Below, in pieces: positions 54,113-61,264 of a DNA stretch of 64,000 nt. Position numbers and translations under genes: made by a program. Source of the DNA: Mesoaciditoga lauensis cd-1655R = DSM 25116 (lineage in GTDB: Bacteria; Thermotogota; Thermotogae; Mesoaciditogales; Mesoaciditogaceae). The stretch covers positions 21,663 to 85,662 of the forward strand of contig NZ_JQJI01000008.1 of the NCBI RefSeq assembly GCF_000745455.1, read 5' to 3'. Positions within the stretch are counted from its first letter, which is position 1, and every line of letters begins with the position of its first letter. Under the pieces are notes generated by a model. The model saw only the letters and a list, made by a program, of their open reading frames with translations. It searched no databases and was not told where the DNA came from.

Positions 54113-54984
54113 ATTTGACTACTATCATAACAAGAACTCCAATGGTAAGATTGAAAACTAACGATTCTATATGGTTGAAGCTTGAGAAATTCAATCCCGG
54201 TGGCAGTGTAAAAGACAGAACGGTTTTAAGTATGATAACAGATGCGTTTGAAAAGGGGATAATTTCACAAAATTCCACTATCGTGGAAGCTACATCTGGA
54301 AATACAGGCATTGCAATGGCAATGTTGGGGGCATATTATGGCCTTCATGTGGTATTGACAATGCCGGAGTCTTTGAGTATTGAAAGACGCAAAATATTAA
54401 GTTCTTATGGAGCAGAAGTGATTCTCACTTCTAGCAAGCTTGGAATGAAAGGTGCTGTAGAAAGAGCAAAAGAAGTCGCTAATTCAACTCATGGGATCAT
54501 GCTTGATCAATTTAATAATCCGGCAAATCCAAGAATACATTTTGCCACAACGGGACCTGAGATCTTTTCTCAACTTCCTCAAATAGATGCTTTTGTAGCA
54601 GGTATAGGGACAGGTGGAACACTTACCGGTGTGGGAAGATTCTTAAAGCAAGTTTCTGAAAAGATCAAAATTTTTGCTGTAGAACCTGCTGAATCGCCCG
54701 TTTTATCTGGCGGGAAACCATCAAAACATGGCATTCAAGGAATAGGAGCGGGATTTATTCCGGCAAATTATGATCCATCGTTAGTTTGTGATGTTATTAC
54801 AGTTTCAACAAGCGAAGCATGGGAAATAACAAGATTCTTAGCCAAAAGAGAAGGACTTTTCCTTGGCATATCTTCAGGAGCTGCTACTGCAGCTGCTATG
54901 AAAGTTTCAAAAAAGCTGGGGCGCAATTCAAAAATTGCCGTCATTGCGCCGGACGGAGGCGAAAAATATCTCTCAGTCTGGTAG
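54109..54984 (+). CDS. cysK: Cysteine synthase (O-acetylserine sulfhydrylase)
   Basis: PLP enzyme converting O-acetylserine and sulfide to cysteine. Features: TPMVRLK, the PLP lysine in NPGGSVKDRT, the ATSGNTGIAMA loop, and GIGTGGTLTGVGRFL as the phosphate cradle. 291 residues, slightly short but complete. TTG overlaps the end of cysE; a second TTG is 6 bp downstream. Confidence 0.92.
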   Translation: MNLTTIITRTPMVRLKTNDSIWLKLEKFNPGGSVKDRTVLSMITDAFEKGIISQNSTIVEATSGNTGIAMAMLGAYYGLHVVLTMPESLSIERRKILSSYGAEVILTSSKLGMKGAVERAKEVANSTHGIMLDQFNNPANPRIHFATTGPEIFSQLPQIDAFVAGIGTGGTLTGVGRFLKQVSEKIKIFAVEPAESPVLSGGKPSKHGIQGIGAGFIPANYDPSLVCDVITVSTSEAWEITRFLAKREGLFLGISSGAATAAAMKVSKKLGRNSKIAVIAPDGGEKYLSVW

Positions 54985-55069
54985 GGCCACAAGTTAACAA
55001 ATGAAAGTTAATATCATTTGAAGGCCCTATGAGAAACCCTGAGATTGTTCAGGTTCTCCAAGAAAATAT

Positions 55070-55432
55070 TTGCCAAAGCCCATAGAAGTATCATTTGAAA
55101 TGGGAGATGTCGCCATCGCTTGCAGATATTTTTACAGAGTAAACAATCGTATTGGGATAACCGTTGAAACGATTCTAAATGGCGTAGCCCCGTTTATAGT
55201 ATTACCTATTGGAAAAAACGGAGACTTATACGTTGCACTTTTGCTTCCTATCTTTGGCCATGCTCTTAGCTTTAGCGCGTCAGTATTATATGCTGATTTC
55301 AAAAAGGTAGCTATGAAAATGCAGCTCTCCTGATAATGGGAAAAGCAACTCCAATCGTTCCAATTGACATAGCGGTGCATAACTCTTATAATTTCATTGG
55401 TAAGTCATTGGCAATCAAAAAATGGTGGTGAT
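55070..55432 (+). pseudogene. Unrecognised gene remnant, probably frameshifted
   Basis: One frame encodes 87 residues including a hydrophobic part (LYVALLLPIFGHALSFSASV). After its stop a second frame continues 38 codons with ALLIMGKATPIVPIDIAVHN, which ends just before the NiaR gene. The two parts may be one broken gene with a shift near 55310. I do not recognise the family. It lies in the gap between cysK and the NiaR gene. Confidence 0.35.
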
Positions 55433-55438
55433 AAGAAC

Positions 55439-55951
55439 TTGAAAAAGGACGAAAGAAGAAAAAAGATCCTGGAATTACTTTCGCAAAGCCAGAAAGAACT
55501 GAGTGGAAAGTATCTTGCTTCCAGGTTTAACGTTACCCGTCAGGTTATAGTTCAGGATATCTCCATTTTGAAATCACAAGGACACAACATAACTTCGACG
55601 ACAAGGGGATATCTTCTAAACGAAAAAGAAAGAAAAGGCGTTAAAAAAGTCGTAGCCGTAAAGCATTTTGTTGACAGAATAAGGGAAGAACTGCAGTGCG
55701 TAGTTGAAAATGGTGGAGAAGTGATAGACGTTATCGTCGAACATCCGCTTTACGGGGAAATAAGGGGGAACATAGCCGTTAAAACCATGGATGACGTTGA
55801 GAAATTCATGAGCGCCTTCAAAACTTCCAACGCTACTCCACTTCTTTCTCTTTCAAATGGTGTTCACCTTCACACGATAATGACTGAAGACGAAGAAACG
55901 ATGGAAAAAGTACTGGAAGCGCTTGATAAAAACCATTTTCTTTTGAAATAG
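55439..55951 (+). CDS. niaR: NiaR-type nicotinate-responsive repressor
   Basis: A 170-residue regulator: N-terminal winged helix (SGKYLASRFNVTRQVIVQDISIL, residues 20-42) and the C-terminal 3H domain with its histidines in VIVEHPLYGEIRG and NGVHLHTIMT. NiaR of Thermotoga represses NAD synthesis or niacin uptake genes with nicotinic acid as co-repressor and uses a bound metal. No such target gene is adjacent here. TTG at 55439 follows GGTGGTGA. Confidence 0.88.
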   Translation: MKKDERRKKILELLSQSQKELSGKYLASRFNVTRQVIVQDISILKSQGHNITSTTRGYLLNEKERKGVKKVVAVKHFVDRIREELQCVVENGGEVIDVIVEHPLYGEIRGNIAVKTMDDVEKFMSAFKTSNATPLLSLSNGVHLHTIMTEDEETMEKVLEALDKNHFLLK

Positions 55952-56028
55952 TTTCTAAAAGCTTATCTTGTGCATGAAATTACGAACGGATTTGTTACAT
56001 CTTTTTTGGTTTTCTATCAAAACTTTGT

Positions 56029-56175
56029 CCCCTTTGTCGGCTTCACCGACACTTCCCGCGCACGCGGGGGCAGACTTATTAATTCGGAAAACAATCACAT
56101 TGATTCTCCTCCCAAAACTGGGAGAGCCCCTTACGGCAGCAGAACTGCCACTTCCCCCACAAGTGGGGGCAGAAT
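56029..56175 (+). repeat. Two GC-rich palindromic repeats, family II
   Basis: Two units: 56029-56071 (CCCTTTGTCGGCTTCACCGAC then CCGCGCACGCGGGGGCAG) and 56133-56173 (CCCCTTACGGCAGC then CCCCCACAAGTGGGGGCAG). Between them lies CTCCCAAAACTGGGAG. Each arm has matching changes compared with other copies, so pairing is conserved. Confidence 0.7.
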
Positions 56176-56304
56176 ATTCATAAATGGCGAGGAGGGTTCA
56201 TCTTTACTTTTGGTTTCAACGTCAACGGCTTTCCAATTGATTACTTAAACTTCACGCACAACCTCATTCAATTTGAGTTGCATAAATTGAGTAAAACGTT
56301 AAAG

Positions 56305-56336
56305 ACTTCCCCTTTAGAAAGGGGAAGTTTCCTTTT
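56305..56336 (+). terminator. Intrinsic terminator-like hairpin
   Basis: ACTTCCCCTTT and AAAGGGGAAGT form a perfect 11-bp stem with a two-base loop, followed by TTCCTTTT. It has no nearby gene end; niaR stops about 350 bp upstream. Confidence 0.65.
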
Positions 56337-56365
56337 CCAAAAAGTTTTTACTCTACTCGAAACAC

Positions 56366-56640
56366 ACATTGTGCGTCAATATTACAAGGTATTTCAAAAA
56401 GGGGGTTAAATCCCACCCTCGAAGTACTTGTCAGAACATATGAGCTCTCCGGCTGAGGATTCAAAATATGAGGTTGAGAGGCACAGGACGTGCCGAGAAA
56501 GCGAAGCACTCACGGATGAGTGTCTGAGCGTGCCTCATATTTTGAATCGTAAGATGGAAAAAAGGAGCGAATCCGTTCTGACAGGACTTCGAAAAAATTG
56601 TCCTTCATGATGTTCACACCCAACATGAGAAAGGTTGGAA
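56366..56640 (+). repeat. Dispersed inverted-repeat element, family I, copy 10
   Basis: Complete copy between niaR and the export operon: GTGCGTCAATATTACAAGG at the left, CCTCGAAGTACTTGTCAGAAC, arms AAAATATGAGG and CCTCATATTTT, two hairpins, then GAATCCGTTCTGACAGGACT. A separate inverted end fragment at 56250-56292 (CACGCACAACCTCATTCAAT) matches the sequence just outside copy 1. Confidence 0.85.
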
Positions 56641-56713
56641 TGATCGAGAAAAAAGAGTGTAAAATAGTAAATAAGAGCGCAATTCAATGCCACTGTCAAG
56701 GATGGTGAGCGTT

Positions 56714-57409
56714 GTGAAAGAAACAAGAGGGGTTCAAAACGCCGAAGGGGCGGTTTTAGGAACGCTAACAGCGCTTGTTTACACTTTTCAAATGATCTTT
56801 GGCGTTGGAACCGCGATAAGCTTTTTATCCGTTGTGCCTTTGGTGTACGGCTTGAGCGATTCCAAAAATAAATGGGTAAGAATTTCCTCCGTCGCGATGT
56901 TGTTGGTCTTTGTGATGAATGGCATAGGAGCTTTTCTGTTTTTTGTTCTCTTCATACTTCCAATGTCGATTTCCGTTTTCTTAAGAACAACCGGAATGTC
57001 AACCTTCGTATCCGTCGGCCCTCTTTTTTGGTCATTGGTTTTAATTCTTTCCAAATTCGGATGGGTAGTCGGCTTCACCATTCCACCCCAATTGAAGGAA
57101 TGGTGGCTTCTTTTGGCGTTCTTGTTTTGCGTGGGAATGATTCTCCTTTTTTCAAAAATAGCGCTTCTTGTCTTAAAACCGTTTGACTTTCAACCGAAAT
57201 TGAAAATTCCAAAATTCGAGATGACGATTTTCGTATCGACTTTGAACCTGGCAACGGTCTTTTCATTTTACGGTTTATCCGATCAAACCTTCCTCATTTT
57301 GGCTTTTATGGCACCGCTCATGGCATTGGAGCCAATCAAATACATTTCACTTAAAACCGAAAAGGCCTTACTTTACACCTTATACGCGTTTAGAAACCGC
57401 TTCCTGTGA
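56714..57409 (+). CDS. Integral membrane protein of the export operon, unknown function
   Basis: A 231-residue protein with six or seven membrane helices and few charged loops. No conserved motif was recognised. GTG at 56714 is preferred because AAGGATGGTGA precedes it; ATG codons at 56687 and 56702 are alternatives. It lies 61 bp before the first ABC ATPase gene on the same strand, so it may belong to the same unit as an accessory or immunity-type membrane protein. Confidence 0.7.
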   Translation: MKETRGVQNAEGAVLGTLTALVYTFQMIFGVGTAISFLSVVPLVYGLSDSKNKWVRISSVAMLLVFVMNGIGAFLFFVLFILPMSISVFLRTTGMSTFVSVGPLFWSLVLILSKFGWVVGFTIPPQLKEWWLLLAFLFCVGMILLFSKIALLVLKPFDFQPKLKIPKFEMTIFVSTLNLATVFSFYGLSDQTFLILAFMAPLMALEPIKYISLKTEKALLYTLYAFRNRFL

Positions 57410-57470
57410 AAAAATATGATATAATTCGCATTACTAACATTTGTCTTTTCCTCATAACGAGGTGATTTTT

Positions 57471-58496
57471 TTGTATGCCGTAGTCACCAATTCTCTTACA
57501 AAGATATACAACACGGTACCGACCAGCGTGAAAGCCAAAGTGCGTGGAATGAAAGAACAAGGCCCTGGTCTGTGGGTGAAAAACGCTTTTAAGCTTACGA
57601 GCCGAAATACCCGAAGAGTTGTCGCCGTGGATGCCCTTTCGTTTTCGGTTGAATTAGGAGAGATCTTCGCCATAGTTGGCCCCAACGGTGCCGGGAAAAC
57701 CAGCCTTATAAAGATGCTGAGTGGCCTTCTTTATCCAACCTCTGGAAATGCCAAAGTGCTCGGCTTCGATCTTGTAAAAGACCACGAAAAAATCAAAGAT
57801 AAAATAGCGTACGTTTCCACATCCGGCTGGATGGGCTTGGAATGGCAGCTTACGGTTTACGAAAACCTGTTGTTCTACGCAGATCTTCTGAGAATTCCTC
57901 GCAGAAAGGCAAAGCCCGCAATCTTGCAAACGATGAAAGAACTTGGAATGAACGCCTACGCCCACAAGACGATTCCGCAATTGAGCGCTGGCATGAGGCA
58001 AATGCTTACGATAGCACGGGGGATAATAGCGAAAAGACCGATAATCTATCTGGATGAACCAACCACATCTCTAGATCCGTTTGCAAGAAAGAGAATGTGG
58101 GAATACCTGTTGAAACGCAGAAAAGAGCAGACGGTGATATTCTCGTCTCACGATCCGCATGAAATTGAAGAATACGCAGATCGAATAATGATATTGAAAA
58201 ACGGAAAAGCTTTGATCGTTTCTAAGCCGCAGGTACTTTTAAAAGAATTCATAACGGAGCAGATCTATCAGGCTGAACTTTCAAACGTGAACCTGTCCGA
58301 TTTAAAAGAAAGAATAAACGTGATAGATGCGCTTTCGCTCTCGGATAAGAATGTGAAAATACGCTTTTCTTTGTCGTCAGGAAATTTAAACGATCTCCTG
58401 ACGTTTCTCATTTCAAGGCACGTCGTCATTCACAACATAACGAAGAGCAATGCGCAAATATCTGACGTGTACACGAGGTTTATCAACGATGAATAG
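57471..58496 (+). CDS. ABC exporter ATP-binding protein, first
   Basis: A 341-residue ATPase of the ABC-2 export class. Walker A GPNGAGKTS, signature LSAGMRQMLTIARG, Walker B PIIYLDEPT, D-loop TSLD, and H-loop FSSHDPHEI are all intact. The N-terminal extension is typical of ABC ATPases paired with DUF990-like permeases. TTG at 57471 follows GAGGTGAT. Its end overlaps the following permease gene by 8 bp. Confidence 0.9.
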   Translation: MYAVVTNSLTKIYNTVPTSVKAKVRGMKEQGPGLWVKNAFKLTSRNTRRVVAVDALSFSVELGEIFAIVGPNGAGKTSLIKMLSGLLYPTSGNAKVLGFDLVKDHEKIKDKIAYVSTSGWMGLEWQLTVYENLLFYADLLRIPRRKAKPAILQTMKELGMNAYAHKTIPQLSAGMRQMLTIARGIIAKRPIIYLDEPTTSLDPFARKRMWEYLLKRRKEQTVIFSSHDPHEIEEYADRIMILKNGKALIVSKPQVLLKEFITEQIYQAELSNVNLSDLKERINVIDALSLSDKNVKIRFSLSSGNLNDLLTFLISRHVVIHNITKSNAQISDVYTRFINDE

Positions 58497-59358
58497 CATG
58501 ACCAATCAACTGAGGGCAATTTGGGCGTTTTCAAAACGCGAAATGATAATATGGACTTCTTACAGGGTAAACATCTGGACTTGGATAATAGATGTTTTCA
58601 TAAACACGTCCATCTTCTTTCTTATTTCATTGTTGGTTGGACACCACACAATGGGCGTTTACGGTACGAATTACGTTTCATTCGTTGTGATAGGCCTTTC
58701 GATATATTACATCTCTTACACCAATCTTGGCGATCCATTTCCGAGAGTCGCGAGAATATACTGGAACGGAACGATGGACCTTTACATGTTGAGCCCGTTA
58801 TCTTACTTCACACCGATCATAGGTGTTATGTTTCGTTCCGTTATAGACGATTACCCACGCGTTGGGTTGGCCTTTTTGTTTGGCTGGCTCTTTTTCGGAG
58901 CCACATTCGCGTTCAAAGCGCCCATTTACGTTCTGTTGGGAGTCATATTCATAGGGTTTTCTACCTTCGGAATAGGCATGATAAGCGCGTCTTCATTCTA
59001 TCTTTTGAACTTCAAAAGGGGTAGCGAACCGATAAGCTTCATATTGCAAGATGTCATAATAGCCCTTGTTGGGGGATATTATTATCCAATAAATATCCTT
59101 CCCATGTACCTGCAAATTTTGGCATCTTTCATACCACATACCTACGCTTTGGATCTGTTCAGACGTGCCTTGCTTCCAGGTGCTTCTTTGACAAAGCCCG
59201 TTTTGCCTTTGCAATACGTTTTGAAAATTTCTCCACTTGCCGTGGACACTCTGGCACTTGCCGTGATGACGTTTACCTTTCTCCCGCTCGGGCTTTATCT
59301 TTATTACGCAGGCATACAGAAAGCCAGAAAAGAGGGAACTTTGACGAGATGGCAGTAA
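58489..59358 (+). CDS. ABC-2 type permease, first
   Basis: A 289-residue protein with six membrane helices and the ABC-2 layout. It includes RVNIWTWIIDVFINTSIFF at the N-terminus and GGYYYPINILPMYLQ near the C-terminus, the typical pre-last-helix loop. ATG at 58489 overlaps the upstream ATPase gene; its end overlaps the next ATPase gene by 10 bp. Confidence 0.88.
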   Translation: MNSMTNQLRAIWAFSKREMIIWTSYRVNIWTWIIDVFINTSIFFLISLLVGHHTMGVYGTNYVSFVVIGLSIYYISYTNLGDPFPRVARIYWNGTMDLYMLSPLSYFTPIIGVMFRSVIDDYPRVGLAFLFGWLFFGATFAFKAPIYVLLGVIFIGFSTFGIGMISASSFYLLNFKRGSEPISFILQDVIIALVGGYYYPINILPMYLQILASFIPHTYALDLFRRALLPGASLTKPVLPLQYVLKISPLAVDTLALAVMTFTFLPLGLYLYYAGIQKARKEGTLTRWQ

Positions 59359-60308
59359 TAGATGTGAGAAACGTAAGGAAATCTTACGGAAAGAAAAAAA
59401 AGAAAACCGAAGTCCTTCATTCCATAGACGTTAAAGTCGAAAAAGGTGAAATCTTTGGCCTTCTCGGAAAAAATGGTGCTGGAAAGACGACACTTATTAA
59501 GGTTATGGCTGGCTTGTTGGTACCAGACAACGCCGAAGGCCGCGTCCTGGGATATGACGTTTTGAAAGAAGCTGACAGGATAAGGGCAAACGTCTCTCTT
59601 GTTGCACCAACGGCGGACATAGGGGTAGACCCTGTTTTAACGGTTAGACAAAACCTTCTCTTTTGGGCAACCGTTTACGGAATACCATCGAAGAAAATGC
59701 AAAATGCGGTGGATGAAGTTATGGAAGCCCTTGATCTTATGAGATACAAAGACGCTTGGGCTATGGAAATATCCGCCGGAACGCGTCAGAGGCTCGCGAT
59801 AGCCAGAGCGCTTCTGGTAAAACACGAACTCGTTTTCCTGGATGAGCCAACCGTAAAGCTTGATATGGAAGCCGCCAAGATGATAAGAAATTTCATAGTG
59901 GATTTGCGAAACAGGTACAACATAACCTTCTTCATGACAACGCATCTCATAGAAGAAGCCGAAGAGATCTGTGATAGGGTGATGATCATAGACAAAGGGG
60001 AAGTGAAAGCGCTTGGAAGTGTTGAAGATCTGAGAAGGAAATATTCACGAGAAGAAGAGATCATCGTGAAGGGGAATTTCGATGAACGTGTGAGAAACCT
60101 CAAAAAATTTTGGAATGTGGAAATACATGAAATATACGAAGAAGAATTTGGCAACATTCAGCAAGACACGGAACTCAGATTCAAAGTTGAAAACGTTGAT
60201 TCCGAGATATCCAAAATCATAGAGGCTGTAAAAGAACACGGAGAGATAACGGATGTGCTTACGAAAAGGTTGACGTTGAACGACATATTCGAAAAGGTGA
60301 TCTCATGA
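59349..60308 (+). CDS. ABC exporter ATP-binding protein, second
   Basis: A 319-residue ABC-2 ATPase. Walker A is GKNGAGKTT and Walker B LVFLDEPT. Signature is ISAGTRQRLAIARALL rather than LSGGQ, and the D-loop reads VKLD instead of SLD. The H-loop FMTTHLIEEAE is normal. With the first ATPase it probably forms a heterodimer in which the two sites differ. Confidence 0.9.
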   Translation: MAVIDVRNVRKSYGKKKKKTEVLHSIDVKVEKGEIFGLLGKNGAGKTTLIKVMAGLLVPDNAEGRVLGYDVLKEADRIRANVSLVAPTADIGVDPVLTVRQNLLFWATVYGIPSKKMQNAVDEVMEALDLMRYKDAWAMEISAGTRQRLAIARALLVKHELVFLDEPTVKLDMEAAKMIRNFIVDLRNRYNITFFMTTHLIEEAEEICDRVMIIDKGEVKALGSVEDLRRKYSREEEIIVKGNFDERVRNLKKFWNVEIHEIYEEEFGNIQQDTELRFKVENVDSEISKIIEAVKEHGEITDVLTKRLTLNDIFEKVIS

Positions 60309-61141
60309 TGGAGAAGATCAGGGCGATACTTTCGTTTGCCTGGATAGAATTCAGAGCTTTGAAATACTATCCTTCCAACCTTATTCTCGAAATCGTGAAA
60401 GGATACGTCACCATATTCGTTTGGTTCTTCATAGCTTACTTCATCCAAGGATTTTCGTCTGCGACATTTAAAGAGTTCGGCGGAAATTACGTTTCTTACG
60501 TTGTTTTGGGCGTTATATTCTTTCAAAGCTCGCAAGCATTCATCTTAGCACCTTTTAAGGGATTATCCACCGCCTTCTGGGAAAAAAGATTGGAAACGTA
60601 CGCAACGCCTTCAAACGGCGTTCAAACTTACATATACGGTGAGATGCTCTGGAATTTCGTGTTAAAAACCTTCACAACGCTTCTCTTTTTTTTCACGTTC
60701 GTCTTCATAGTCAAAGTGGATATGATTTTCCCAAGCTCTTATTTGAATTTAACGTTGGTTTACATACTCCTTACCCTCTTTTCATTCGGTGCCGGCATGA
60801 TAGGCGCGTCTAACTTCTTCTTCCTTGAAGTAAAACAAGGAAGAGAGCCTTTCACATGGACACTTGGCGTTTTAACCCAGCTCTTTTCAGGGTTGTACTA
60901 CCCAATTTCCCTCTTCCCAAAGGGAATGAGATGGCTTTCTTACATTCTTCCGCAATCCTACGCTTTTGATGCCATAAGAAGAATAAGCATAAACGGAGCA
61001 GCACTTTCCGAACGGCACGTTACGATGGACGTGTTGGTGTTGACGGTATTCGCAATTGGTACCATTTTCCTTGGAAGATGGCTTTTCAAAAAATCCATCG
61101 TGAGGGCTGAAAAAACAACGGGATTTTCTTCGTTGGTTTGA
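60305..61141 (+). CDS. ABC-2 type permease, second
   Basis: A 278-residue six-helix permease paired with the previous ATPase. The C-terminal GLYYPISLFPKGMRWLSYIL loop matches the equivalent loop of the first permease. It starts with ATGATG overlapping the upstream stop. The two permeases probably form one heterodimeric pore. Confidence 0.88.
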   Translation: MMEKIRAILSFAWIEFRALKYYPSNLILEIVKGYVTIFVWFFIAYFIQGFSSATFKEFGGNYVSYVVLGVIFFQSSQAFILAPFKGLSTAFWEKRLETYATPSNGVQTYIYGEMLWNFVLKTFTTLLFFFTFVFIVKVDMIFPSSYLNLTLVYILLTLFSFGAGMIGASNFFFLEVKQGREPFTWTLGVLTQLFSGLYYPISLFPKGMRWLSYILPQSYAFDAIRRISINGAALSERHVTMDVLVLTVFAIGTIFLGRWLFKKSIVRAEKTTGFSSLV

Positions 61142-61264
61142 ATTAAGCAACGCATAATTTGTCCTTAATGGTGATATAATCTAGAAAATTGCACCCTGAC
61201 GAAAAATTCTACGGGTCATTCATCTCATGAAAACAAAAACACAAAAAATAAGGGTAGGGATGAG

